From Candidatus Saccharimonadota bacterium (GTDB lineage Bacteria; Patescibacteriota; Saccharimonadia; Saccharimonadales; Saccharimonadaceae), in NCBI GenBank assembly GCA_017431105.1, contig JAFRLS010000034.1:1-64000 (forward strand): a stretch of 64,000 nt of DNA, given 5' to 3'. Each line of letters starts with the position of its first letter. The stretch's first letter is position 1. The position numbers were made by a program, and so were the translations under genes. The notes under the pieces are model-generated. The model made no database searches. It had not been told where the DNA came from and saw nothing but the letters and a program-made list of their open reading frames with translations. Below are positions 33,841 through 42,246 of this stretch, one piece after another.

Positions 33841-34613
33841 TTTGTTCTTGCCTCCACTTCTTTGGTGAATTCTTTATAGGCTTTAGCGCCTTTACTAAAC
33901 TTATCATATGCGCCAACCGGCACGCCATGACTAGGCGCTTCAGCTACACGCACATTGCGTGGAATAGTAGTTTTAAAGGTGAGGGCTTTGAAGTATTTCT
34001 TAATTTCGGTGAAAACCTGAGCCGAGAGTGAAGTGCGTTTGTCGTACATAGTAGCAAGTACACCGAGAAGTTTGAGATTTGGGTTCGCCTGCTTCATGAC
34101 TAACTTCATAGATTCTAGCAACTGCGCAACGCCTTCAAGGGCATAGAATTCGGTTTGGACCGGGAGAAGTAAATAGTTTGAAGCGATCATACCATTAACC
34201 GTGAGTAAGGACAACGAAGGTGGCGAGTCAATGATGATATAATCATAACTTTCTGCTACCGACCGAACCGCATCACGTAAGCGAACGAATTTACGTTGCA
34301 TGCCGGTAATCTCGACCTCAGCGTTAGCGAGTTCTGGAGTGGCTGGAGCGAGATCAAAATTTTTGTACTTGGTAGGACGAATGCATTCTTGTATTTTGGC
34401 GGTGCCGAGAACGACTTCTGTCATAGTAATGCCAAGTTCGTCAGGATTGTTTTTCTCAACGCCAAGTCCTGAAGTAGCATTGCCCTGAGGATCAAAATCT
34501 ATCAATAAAGTCTTGAATTTATCTTTGGCGAGATAATAACTGAGATTGACAGCGGTTGTAGTTTTCCCTACACCGCCTTTTTGGTTAGTTACACATATTA
34601 CCTTCGCACTCAT
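33837..34613 (-). CDS. parA: Chromosome partitioning ATPase ParA
   Basis: From ATG 34613 the product is 258 residues, beginning MSAKVICVTNQKGGVGKTTT with the deviant Walker A of MinD/ParA. It also has DFDPQGNATSGLG and DYIIIDSPPSLSLLT. I prefer this start to the in-frame ATG at 34634 because the TATAAT box (34623-34628) lies between them and homology starts here. The mRNA would have a leader of about 3 nt. It is first in the parA-parB-relA-giant operon. Confidence 0.94.
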   Translation of the reverse strand: MSAKVICVTNQKGGVGKTTTAVNLSYYLAKDKFKTLLIDFDPQGNATSGLGVEKNNPDELGITMTEVVLGTAKIQECIRPTKYKNFDLAPATPELANAEVEITGMQRKFVRLRDAVRSVAESYDYIIIDSPPSLSLLTVNGMIASNYLLLPVQTEFYALEGVAQLLESMKLVMKQANPNLKLLGVLATMYDKRTSLSAQVFTEIKKYFKALTFKTTIPRNVRVAEAPSHGVPVGAYDKFSKGAKAYKEFTKEVEARTK

Positions 34614-34622
34614 ACTGCTTAT

Positions 34623-34652
34623 ATTATAACACACTCAAATACTAACAATCAA
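34623..34652 (-). promoter_or_regulatory. parA operon promoter
   Basis: Minus-strand -35 TTGATT (34647-34652), 18-nt spacer, extended -10 TGT-TATAAT (34623-34628). The -35 touches the upstream terminator stem. Confidence 0.65.
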
Positions 34653-34687
34653 AAAACACCTTTCGGGAGCCCCTCGAGGTGTTTTTT
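34651..34687 (-). terminator. rplU terminator
   Basis: AAAAAACACCT and AGGTGTTTTTT frame a 15-base loop; the flanks AACAATC/GATTGTT extend the pairing. It follows the rplU stop and could also act on the other strand. Confidence 0.85.
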
Positions 34688-34698
34688 CTGATTGTTAA

Positions 34699-35007
34699 TT
34701 AAGCGATTTTAGTGATTTCGATTTCGCTGTATTTTTGGCGGTGACCAGTTTCTTTGTGGACACGCTTTTTGGAATGATAGCGAATCACACGGAGCTTGTC
34801 GCCTTTGACTTCCTCGGTTTTGACTTTGGCTGAAACCTTAACGCCTTTTACCGTAGGAGTGCCGACAGTAGTTTTGTCGCCATCGATTACGAGTAAAGCA
34901 TCAGTTTCGAGCTCTTTGGTGCCTGCCGGGAGGAGGTCCACCCGTAGGGTCTCTTTTTCCTCAACGAGATATTGTTTCCCGCCAACGAGGATAACTGCTT
35001 TCTTCAT
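34699..35007 (-). CDS. rplU: 50S ribosomal protein L21
   Basis: The 102-residue protein shows KKAVILVGGKQYLVEE at the N terminus and the conserved end VIRYHSKKRVHKETGHRQKY, both L21 signatures. It stands alone; the usual partners rpmA (L27) and obg are not next to it. An isolated rplU is unusual. Its own terminator follows. Confidence 0.95.
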   Translation of the reverse strand: MKKAVILVGGKQYLVEEKETLRVDLLPAGTKELETDALLVIDGDKTTVGTPTVKGVKVSAKVKTEEVKGDKLRVIRYHSKKRVHKETGHRQKYSEIEITKIA

Positions 35008-35064
35008 ATTATTCCTTTAATTATTTCGATATATTATAGCATACCTTGGGGTTTTTGGGAAGAG

Positions 35065-36450
35065 CTACTTCTTTTCCTCGGTATCTTCTGGAACAGTTGG
35101 TTTTTCTGGGGCTTCCGAGATTTTGCCAACAACTTCTTTCTCGACATTCTTGAGGGTTTTACGAGTGCGATATAAGTAAAATGCGCCGCCGGCGATGCCA
35201 AGGATAATTACTGTAGCCATAGCGATTTCGACTGGGCCAGTATTAACGATTTCGTCTGGGAGAGGCTCATCTGGTTCTGGATCACCACAACCTTCAAGAC
35301 TGGGATTCGTGTCGCAATTATCAAGAGGGATTTCTGGTTCCTCACAATCAGTCTTCTTAACAGTAATGGTAGTGGATGCGGTCTTGCTATCGCCAGAAGA
35401 GACATCGCTGTCATAAGTAAGAGTGGCGTTATTTGTTAATTCGGTGCCGGTGCAGTCAAAATCGGCGCCAGCGGTAGCGCGATAAGTAATATAAACTGTA
35501 TTACCAGTGCCAATAGTGCCAAGATTATAGCCCGTGCCTATGATATTGTCGGAAAGAGGCTCTATAGTAGTAGAATCATTGGCGCGAAGCCCAACACTAC
35601 CAGGAACTAGGGTGAGGCCCGTAGGTAAAACATCTTTAACGGTGGCGTTAGTGAGCGCGACGTCGCCAGTATTAGCGATGGCGAGTTGGAAAGTGACTTC
35701 TTCGCCCGGGGCGATATTGACGCTTTCTTTAAAATTAGTGCCGTCTTTAGAAACTAATTTGTCAATCGAACCACCAAGCTCTTCAGCTTGTAATACATAA
35801 GTGACTACGCCATGATATTCTTCACAACCTGGGATAACTCCGTTTAGCGCATTAAGACCAAGCAAAGTTCCCTCTTCAGTGAAAAGGCTAGATGGCATAA
35901 CTGAACCGTTGGCTTTCCAATCATTATAAATATGCGCAGAACCAGCAACGTAGTGCAAAAGGACTTTTTCGGTAGAAGTAGTCATGTAAGCCTCATCCCA
36001 GACCGACCCAGGGTCAGAATTGTCGGCCGTGATGGTGGCCGAGATGGTACCCTTATTAGATGGTGTGATAACGGTAGAAAAGGCTGACGACATACGCGTG
36101 CGTAAAGCTACGCCAGAGTTATTGTGAGCAGAATCGTTAAATGTGGACGAGGCGTTATTATGAAAGTAAATATAAACTAAGTATTGCCGACCTGGCACAA
36201 TATTGATTTCATTTTTTAGATCTGTGACCTCGGCGTTAACTTCACCTATACGGACAAAATCACGCTCATCTCCAATGGTTGGATTATTCGTGATAGAGTT
36301 GAACGTAGGATAGGTGGCCGGGTTTTCCATCGTGAAAGTAGTACGTTCTGGCCCCCAAGCGAATACCGAATGAACGCCAAAAGCAAGACTAAATAATATA
36401 GCACCTAGCCAGCAGAGGTGTAATTTGGTTTTAAATGTAATTTTTTTCAT
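35065..36450 (-). CDS. Surface protein with DUF11-like repeat and C-terminal anchor
   Basis: From ATG 36450 (SD AGAAGGA) the product is 461 residues; an earlier ATG (36468) overlapping the upstream stop is possible. A signal peptide ends near HSVFA|WG. An Asn/Thr-rich extracellular region follows, then a DUF11-type beta domain (about 245-370; VNIAPGEEVTFQLAIANTGD, VKDVLPTGLTLVPGSV), a Cys/Glu/Pro stalk, IVNTGP, a membrane helix and a long charged cytoplasmic tail. NTGP before the helix is reminiscent of sortase signals but the long tail argues for simple membrane anchoring. It is the last of a three-gene surface operon. Confidence 0.75.
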   Translation of the reverse strand: MKKITFKTKLHLCWLGAILFSLAFGVHSVFAWGPERTTFTMENPATYPTFNSITNNPTIGDERDFVRIGEVNAEVTDLKNEINIVPGRQYLVYIYFHNNASSTFNDSAHNNSGVALRTRMSSAFSTVITPSNKGTISATITADNSDPGSVWDEAYMTTSTEKVLLHYVAGSAHIYNDWKANGSVMPSSLFTEEGTLLGLNALNGVIPGCEEYHGVVTYVLQAEELGGSIDKLVSKDGTNFKESVNIAPGEEVTFQLAIANTGDVALTNATVKDVLPTGLTLVPGSVGLRANDSTTIEPLSDNIIGTGYNLGTIGTGNTVYITYRATAGADFDCTGTELTNNATLTYDSDVSSGDSKTASTTITVKKTDCEEPEIPLDNCDTNPSLEGCGDPEPDEPLPDEIVNTGPVEIAMATVIILGIAGGAFYLYRTRKTLKNVEKEVVGKISEAPEKPTVPEDTEEKK

Positions 36451-36467
36451 ATTTTCCTTCTCCACCA

Positions 36468-38270
36468 TTAATTAATTCCTAGATCACTCAAAATATCATC
36501 AAGAGCTTCACCCTCAACTGGTGCTTCTTCGATAGCCGTTTCGGCGGCATCGGCTGCGGCCTGAGCGGCTTCATCTGCTTGGACTGGTGCATATTCGCCA
36601 GCATTAGCGCCGCCAAGGTCTTCGCTATAATTATTCTCTGGGCTGGCGGGCGGCGCTACAGATTCGGCCGTTTTAGATGCGTCATTCTGAACGATAGTCG
36701 CCTCAGTGCCTTCGTAACTTTCTGGCGCCGGTTTTTCTGTAATGGTGCTAGTGTCGACGCTAGTTTTTTCGACTTGGACCTCTCCGGAACCAATATCTTC
36801 TGCAATATCCTCCTGAATATTATCATCTATACGGGTGAGGTTTTCAGCATCTTTAGGAGCGATTTCTGGAGTTGGAGTAACTGGTGTCGGAGTGACCGGT
36901 GGTGGAGTAACTGGAGGTGGAGTGACCGGTGGTGGGGTAACTTCCGGAGTTGGGGTTGGATCGTCTGGGACGATTTCTGGCAAGTTATCATAAATTTTGT
37001 TGTTTTCACCAACTGGGGTAACAACCTGTTCGCAACCTTCAAAGCCTACAATGGCACCTTCTTCGTCGTAGACCGGTATTAGTTTCACGCGCATCGAACC
37101 CATCTCCTGTGCACCGTCTTTGGTAGGCCAATAAAATTCAGTTACTTCTAGACCTTGTTCGTTAGTGACACACTTAACGAGCTGCATATTGCCGTGTTTT
37201 ACATCTCCACTGCGATCTTTGAGAGCCATATAGGCATTGTTTTGGGAGCCATTAATTGTGACGCGACGAGTGAAAGCGTCGTCCATAACATCATTAAAAT
37301 ACTCTAGGGTTTTGTCGTAATCTTCGGGGCTAAGCGATTCAAGCTTAGTTTCGGTCTCCAGAATACTAAGGCCCTTAAATCCTTCTGGTTGTAATTCTTC
37401 TGGGAGGTTAGCTAGGTAATCAGCAAAGCTCTCTACCTGATTTTTTGCAGTATATTTAATCATTTCGCATTCGTCGTTTTCGCAGACTTCTGCAACTTCC
37501 GAGGCTTTAGCAAAGTTATATGGCCCGGCTTTGCCTTCTGAGAGCCACATACCTTTTTCGCCATAACCGTCGTAAATACCTCTTTCGGTCTCAGCCTCCT
37601 CGATCTGAGTTACCGTTGCCGCCTCGGAATTGGGATTAGGTTTGTTGTCGTTGTTGTTTTTGTGGCTACCAATGAATATACCACCTACTAATATACCAGC
37701 AGCAATAGCACCGGCTGCTACGTGAGTAAGGACTGTTTTGAGATTGCGATTCTTTTTGGCTTTTTCAGTAGTGGTTTGGATTTGCTCGGCAGTGGGCTCT
37801 TCTTTTTCACCTTCCTCGGAAGATTCTGGAGTAGGTTCACTAGTAGCCTCGCTGCCTTCGGCCGCCGTCTCCACTGCTGCTTCTGCTGGCGTTTCACTCA
37901 CATTGCTGTCTGGAGCTGCTTCCCCGGTGTTTATAATTGGTACCACTGGCGGGACAGTCTCTGACGACTGTTCAGGCTCTGGTTGTGTAGATTCTGGTTG
38001 TTCGGCCACTGAACCGCTTGGCTCTGTGTTTTCGGGTTCTGTATTAATCGGGGCCTTATCCTGTTCAGCCTTATTACCGTCGCGAAGCATTGTGAGTTCC
38101 GCATTAATTTCTGCTAAACGTTTGTCGATTTGTTTCAAGCGTTCAGCCTTATAAGACTCAAATGTTTTGCGGCCACGCTCTGCGCTTACTCCACGCGGGG
38201 CTTCACCTGCCTTTTCGCCGACAGAGCCTGCAGATTCGTTAGTTTTTGGGGCACTTTCAAAATTAGGCAT
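36468..38270 (-). CDS. Single-pass membrane protein with low-complexity Pro/Thr repeats
   Basis: The 600-residue protein has a 175-residue charged, Glu/Pro/Thr-rich N-terminal half in the cytosol, one membrane helix (about 183-203, VLTHVAAGAIAAGILVGGIF), and an outside domain (about 215-400) with four cysteines. A PPPVT tandem repeat near 425-450 and an Ala/Glu-rich end follow. No catalytic motif is visible. It overlaps the DUF5663-like gene at its start and the DUF11 gene at its stop, so the three are expected to act together at the surface. Confidence 0.65.
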   Translation of the reverse strand: MPNFESAPKTNESAGSVGEKAGEAPRGVSAERGRKTFESYKAERLKQIDKRLAEINAELTMLRDGNKAEQDKAPINTEPENTEPSGSVAEQPESTQPEPEQSSETVPPVVPIINTGEAAPDSNVSETPAEAAVETAAEGSEATSEPTPESSEEGEKEEPTAEQIQTTTEKAKKNRNLKTVLTHVAAGAIAAGILVGGIFIGSHKNNNDNKPNPNSEAATVTQIEEAETERGIYDGYGEKGMWLSEGKAGPYNFAKASEVAEVCENDECEMIKYTAKNQVESFADYLANLPEELQPEGFKGLSILETETKLESLSPEDYDKTLEYFNDVMDDAFTRRVTINGSQNNAYMALKDRSGDVKHGNMQLVKCVTNEQGLEVTEFYWPTKDGAQEMGSMRVKLIPVYDEEGAIVGFEGCEQVVTPVGENNKIYDNLPEIVPDDPTPTPEVTPPPVTPPPVTPPPVTPTPVTPTPEIAPKDAENLTRIDDNIQEDIAEDIGSGEVQVEKTSVDTSTITEKPAPESYEGTEATIVQNDASKTAESVAPPASPENNYSEDLGGANAGEYAPVQADEAAQAAADAAETAIEEAPVEGEALDDILSDLGIN

Positions 38271-38583
38271 TCTCGCCTCCTAAAAATTCATTACCGAAGT
38301 CTTGCATAGTTTTCGTAATAATTGTTTCGAGATCAACTCCAGCGCGATTGAAGAAATCTTGAAATGCTTGGTCATCAGTTTCATCTTGGTCTAATATAGT
38401 GTTGATTTCATCAAGTTGATTTTTGGTTAAACTACCAAAAATAGATTGACTTATACGATCGTCCAATTTTTTGATAGTTTCCTCGCGCAAAGCGTCCGGA
38501 TCCTCAATTGGTTGAGTTTTTTTAGCAATAAGACTATCGACAAACTCGGCCAATGTCTCGCGCTCAATGAGATAATTTTCCAT
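38263..38583 (-). CDS. Small acidic helical protein, DUF5663-like
   Basis: The 106-residue protein is acidic and helical (LAEFVDSLIAKKTQ, LREETIKKLDDRISQSIF, LTKNQLDEINTILDQ), which resembles the CPR family DUF5663 from memory. No membrane segment is present. It overlaps the next gene by eight bases and has a consensus promoter, so it heads the surface operon. Confidence 0.6.
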   Translation of the reverse strand: MENYLIERETLAEFVDSLIAKKTQPIEDPDALREETIKKLDDRISQSIFGSLTKNQLDEINTILDQDETDDQAFQDFFNRAGVDLETIITKTMQDFGNEFLGGENA

Positions 38584-38616
38584 GTTATTAATTTTTGATG
38601 ACCTTTCTTAGTGTTT

Positions 38617-38645
38617 ATCTTAGCGTAAGCTTTATCTTTTGTCAA
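38617..38645 (-). promoter_or_regulatory. Promoter of the surface operon 38583-35065
   Basis: Minus-strand -35 TTGACA (38640-38645), 17-nt spacer, -10 TAAGAT (38617-38622), the same hexamers as the rRNA promoter at 143-171. Confidence 0.75.
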
Positions 38646-38653
38646 ATTATCTT

Positions 38654-38694
38654 AAACTAAAAAACCGAACGTTATGTTCGGTTTTTTAGTTTTT
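38654..38694 (-). terminator. Terminator of the 66-residue gene
   Basis: AAAAAACCGAAC, five-base loop, GTTCGGTTTTTTAG. Symmetric A/T flanks make it able to work in both directions. Confidence 0.85.
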
Positions 38695-38767
38695 ATGGCT
38701 AATCTGTGATAAGTTAGATATTATTTTACATTGGCAAGCTCCTTTACTAAGGTTTTAGGCTTATGTC

Positions 38768-38968
38768 TCAAGCTGTAAGTTTATCTTTTAAAGTAAAGAG
38801 TGCTACGCGACCAAGTTTGCGCTTTTTAATCATATTAATACTCTCTTTACTTACTTCGGTTGGAGAAATATATTCTTTCTCATTGTCGTAGGTGACGTAG
38901 CCTTCATCAATGTCATCTCTCCAGTTTGAATTGACTGCTTCTTTTGGTATTTTTAATGTTTCCGTCAT
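38768..38968 (-). CDS. Small hypothetical protein, 66 residues
   Basis: The product MTETLKIPKEAVNSNWRDDI... has no membrane segment and mixes acidic and basic stretches. An SD AAAGGA lies before the ATG, with a consensus promoter and a terminator around it, so it is a complete single-gene unit. I recognise no family. The unusually A-rich, C/G-poor leader of about 75 nt may be unstructured on purpose to favour ribosome loading. Confidence 0.65.
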   Translation of the reverse strand: MTETLKIPKEAVNSNWRDDIDEGYVTYDNEKEYISPTEVSKESINMIKKRKLGRVALFTLKDKLTA

Positions 38969-39047
38969 TTTGTTCCTTTTTTTGTTTTTGTTAGTTTTTA
39001 TTTTTGTTGTTTGTTAGAATTTTTATTTTATTTTCTAACTTAGTTTG

Positions 39048-39076
39048 AGTATAGCACACTTTACCAAAAAAGTCAA
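39048..39076 (-). promoter_or_regulatory. Promoter of the 66-residue gene
   Basis: Minus-strand -35 TTGACT (39071-39076), 17-nt spacer, -10 TATACT (39048-39053) with TGC extension. Confidence 0.7.
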
Positions 39077-39170
39077 TAGTGTTTATGCTTATTTTCTGGT
39101 ATTTTGTCAAATTAACTGGGGTAAAAATAAGTCTGCAAAATGGCAGACTTATTCAGATTTTGGGGTTTTA

Positions 39171-42100
39171 TTAAATTTTTTCTAGCGAGATAGTGACGTT
39201 CTCGCCATTAACTTTGGCAATTTCGTCGTAAGTATAATTGGCGGATTTTGCAAATTCGTCCGCTAGTACTTCTGTCTTAACCAAATCCTCAAATCCGGTC
39301 GGCAAATCAATGGAGAGCGACAGACGGATACGGTCGTCCATGTTTAATTTGGCGTTTTTGCGAGCAGATTGGATGGCGCGAATGAGGTCGCGGGCGTGCC
39401 CTTCTCTTCTTAATTCTTCAGTGAGGGTTTTGTCGAGAATGAGCTCAGCGCCGTTTTCAACTTTCTTTACATTTACTTCATCAGCGATAATTTGCTCATA
39501 GAAATCTGGTAGTTTGTCGCCTGGATAAACGAGCTTTGAAAGTGGTTGACGGACCTTGATTTGCTCTTCAGTATCGGATTTCTGCATACGGAGAGCAAGA
39601 GCATCGGTGATGATTTGACGAGTGCGAGACATCCGCTCTAAAACGTCGGTATCGATGGTGCCAACTTTCGGCCAATCTAAGAGATGGACGGATTCGTTTT
39701 TGTCGGTCATTTTTTGGTAAAGTTCCTCGGCCAAGAATGGCGTAAACGGAGCGAGAAGCTTAGTGGTATATACCAACACATAGTATAGAGTGGCGAAGGC
39801 CTGTTTTTTGTCCTCCATGTCATCGTTTTTAGAGAAGCGACGACGAGAACGGCGGACAAACCAGTTGGAAAGATCATCTATAAACGGCAAGACGCCAGCC
39901 AGAGCGGTAGGAATATTATAATTGTTCATATTTTCGGTAATCTCTGTCTGCAATTGATGGACTCTGGACGTAATCCAAATATCTAAAGGATTAGAAAAGA
40001 CCTCAGACCGTTTTTCTTCGGACACGCTCAAGGGCGCTCGCCCAAGCTTACGGTCCTCAGAAAAAGGTCTCACGATCTTTTCTAATGTTTCGCTATCGAT
40101 ATCATTAATTTCGGCGTAGGTGGTAAAGAAATCGTAGACGTTCCAGAGCATAGCGAGCTTGCGATTGACGTCGGAGACGTCTTTATCGAGAAGCGCAAAG
40201 TCTTCACCTGAGAGGACTGGGCTGGAAAGTAGCAAGAAGCGAAGTGAATCGGCTGAATATTGATCCATTAAGATGTTTGGATCGGTGAAATTGCCAAGGG
40301 ATTTGCTCATCTTGCGGCCATCGTTCCCCGCCAAAGTACCGGTGGTAATAACGTTTTTATAGGCGTTTTTGTGGCCGTTTTTGGCTTTGTCACCAAAGGC
40401 GCCAATCTCGGCAAGGGCGGTATTTACAGCGTGAACATAGTAGAACCAGGCACGAACTTGGCCGACGTATTCAACGATGAAATCAGCTGGGTAATTACGC
40501 TCAAACTTCTCTTTATTCTCAAATGGGTAATGGAGTTGGGCGAATGGCATGGAGCCAGATTCAAACCAACAGTCTAGTACTTTTTCGATGCGGGTAAAAT
40601 GCTCGCCATTGATATCAAAGGTGATTTCGTCAACCCAGGGGCGATGATAATCTTCGAGGGTTTTGCCAGAAAGCTCTTCGAGCTCTTTGTAGGAGCCGAC
40701 GACTTTAATGGAGCCTTTGTCGCCCTTCCAGACCGGCATAGCAGTAGCCCAGAAGCGATCACGAGAGAGGTTCCAATCTGGTGCTTGTTCAATATTTTTA
40801 GCAAAGCGGCCGTGTTTTAAGTATTCTGGGAACCAATTGATATTCTCGTTTTCGGAGAGCATAAGCGACTTTTGTCCTTCAATATCAAAGAACCAAGATG
40901 GGAAAGCGCGGTACATAATACGCTCTTTGGAGCGCGGATTGAACGGATATTCGTGCTGAATATACTCGATTTTGTAGATAATTCCCTTTTCCTCGAGGCA
41001 TTTGGCGATGAATTTATTGCCAGCCCAAGCCTGAATACCATTTTCGTCCGTATCACGAACTCCAAGCTCATGGAGCTTTTCGGCCATTTCTGGCAAATAG
41101 TAGCCGTTTTCATCAAGACAGTCGACAAAATCTATTTCGTGTTTCTCAGCGAGGGCGTAGTCGTCTTCACCATAGGCGGGGGCAATATGAACGATGCCGG
41201 TACCATCTTCGGCGGATACAAAATCGCCTGGGAGTACCGTATAAGTATCTTTGCGCACAACTGTGCCTTGGTCGCCACGAAGGCCTAAGTCATAAAGGCC
41301 GTCGGCAACCGCGATGATTGGCTCATATTTTTTGCCTAATAAATGAGCGCCTTTGAAGGCTTGCTCTGGTTTTGCATCTGGAAAAAGAATTTTGCCGCGC
41401 TCGAGAGCAACAATGTATTTTTCGCCATCTATATTATAGATACCGTAATCGAGCTCTGGATTGATGGCGAGAGCCATGTTGGCTGGCAAAGTCCAGGGGG
41501 TAGTAGTCCAAGCAAGAAGATATTCTTCGGCTTCTTTCAATCTAAACTTAACGTAAGCGCTGGGGTCAGTGACGGTTTGGTAAGCATCGTTGTCCATGGT
41601 GACTTCGGCCTTAGAGACTGGGGTAGCAAATTTAGTATCGTACATTAATACTTTACGACCTTCATAGATTTTACCGGCTTCGTAAAGCTCCTTAAATGCC
41701 CACCAAACCGACTCCATGAAGTCCTTGTTCATGGTGCGGTAACAGTTATCAAAATCAACCCAACGACCAATACGGTCGATGGTAGAGCGCCAAGTTTCAG
41801 AATTGGCGACCATGGACTCGCGAGCCTTAATGATGTAATCTTCAAGAGACCACTTAGTGCCGATTTCGCGGCGATCAATGATGCCAAGTTGTTTTTCAAC
41901 GAAATTTTCAGCTGGAAGACCGTGACAATCCCAACCCCAACGGCGTTCAACGCGGTAGCCGTTCATGGTCCAGTAACGCGGCACGGCGTCTTTAACAATA
42001 GAGCTGAGCAATGTGCCGTGATGCGGATTACCAGTGATAAATGGAGGGCCATCATAAAAAACGTATGATTTCTCAATTGGACGATTTTCAACCGATTGTT

Positions 42101-42185
42101 CAAAAGTTTTATTCTTTTTCCACCAATCGGCGATGGCTTTTTCGTATTCTACGCTTTTTCTGCGCTCTCCAGCTCTGTATTTCAT
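39171..42185 (-). CDS. ileS: Isoleucyl-tRNA synthetase, archaeal/eukaryotic-like type
   Basis: The 1004-residue enzyme charges tRNA-Ile. It has the HIGH-region as NPHHGTLL (last His replaced by Thr), WGWDCHGLPAE, the CP1 editing domain, and KMSKS in DGRKMSKSLGNF near 625. The C terminus lacks the zinc finger of the common bacterial type, which places it in the IleS2-like class often linked to mupirocin tolerance. Residues about 706-727 are encoded by a 66-bp in-frame palindrome just before the anticodon-binding domain (LDIWITSR). The ATG lies 7 nt after a TATAAT box, so the mRNA is leaderless. Confidence 0.95.
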   Translation of the reverse strand: MKYRAGERRKSVEYEKAIADWWKKNKTFEQSVENRPIEKSYVFYDGPPFITGNPHHGTLLSSIVKDAVPRYWTMNGYRVERRWGWDCHGLPAENFVEKQLGIIDRREIGTKWSLEDYIIKARESMVANSETWRSTIDRIGRWVDFDNCYRTMNKDFMESVWWAFKELYEAGKIYEGRKVLMYDTKFATPVSKAEVTMDNDAYQTVTDPSAYVKFRLKEAEEYLLAWTTTPWTLPANMALAINPELDYGIYNIDGEKYIVALERGKILFPDAKPEQAFKGAHLLGKKYEPIIAVADGLYDLGLRGDQGTVVRKDTYTVLPGDFVSAEDGTGIVHIAPAYGEDDYALAEKHEIDFVDCLDENGYYLPEMAEKLHELGVRDTDENGIQAWAGNKFIAKCLEEKGIIYKIEYIQHEYPFNPRSKERIMYRAFPSWFFDIEGQKSLMLSENENINWFPEYLKHGRFAKNIEQAPDWNLSRDRFWATAMPVWKGDKGSIKVVGSYKELEELSGKTLEDYHRPWVDEITFDINGEHFTRIEKVLDCWFESGSMPFAQLHYPFENKEKFERNYPADFIVEYVGQVRAWFYYVHAVNTALAEIGAFGDKAKNGHKNAYKNVITTGTLAGNDGRKMSKSLGNFTDPNILMDQYSADSLRFLLLSSPVLSGEDFALLDKDVSDVNRKLAMLWNVYDFFTTYAEINDIDSETLEKIVRPFSEDRKLGRAPLSVSEEKRSEVFSNPLDIWITSRVHQLQTEITENMNNYNIPTALAGVLPFIDDLSNWFVRRSRRRFSKNDDMEDKKQAFATLYYVLVYTTKLLAPFTPFLAEELYQKMTDKNESVHLLDWPKVGTIDTDVLERMSRTRQIITDALALRMQKSDTEEQIKVRQPLSKLVYPGDKLPDFYEQIIADEVNVKKVENGAELILDKTLTEELRREGHARDLIRAIQSARKNAKLNMDDRIRLSLSIDLPTGFEDLVKTEVLADEFAKSANYTYDEIAKVNGENVTISLEKI
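40005..40070. repeat. 66-bp palindromic insertion in ileS
   Basis: Arms starting AGACCGTTTTTCT and ending AGAAAAAGGTCT fold back with a central GGGCG-CT-CGCCC. The length is exactly 22 codons. The 25 bases 40033-40057 align with 15293-15317 in the intergenic palindrome at about 18 of 25. Confidence 0.6.
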
Positions 42186-42192
42186 AAGGAAT

Positions 42193-42198
42193 ATTATA
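42193..42198 (-). promoter_or_regulatory. ileS leaderless -10 box
   Basis: Extended TGG-TATAAT on the minus strand, 7 nt from the ileS ATG. The -35 region falls in the terminator hairpin of the upstream gene. Confidence 0.55.
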
Positions 42199-42202
42199 CC
42201 AT

Positions 42203-42226
42203 AAAACCCCGCTATAAGCGGGGTTT
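42203..42226 (-). terminator. Terminator of the surface protein gene 42247-43272
   Basis: AAACCCCGCT-TAT-AGCGGGGTTTTA on the minus strand, directly after the gene and before the ileS -10 box. Confidence 0.85.
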
Positions 42227-42246
42227 AGTGCGGACCAGAAAACAAC

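Noticed and set aside
36800-36960. Tandem DNA repeat
   Set aside because: It simply encodes the PPPVT protein repeats; no sign of an independent element.
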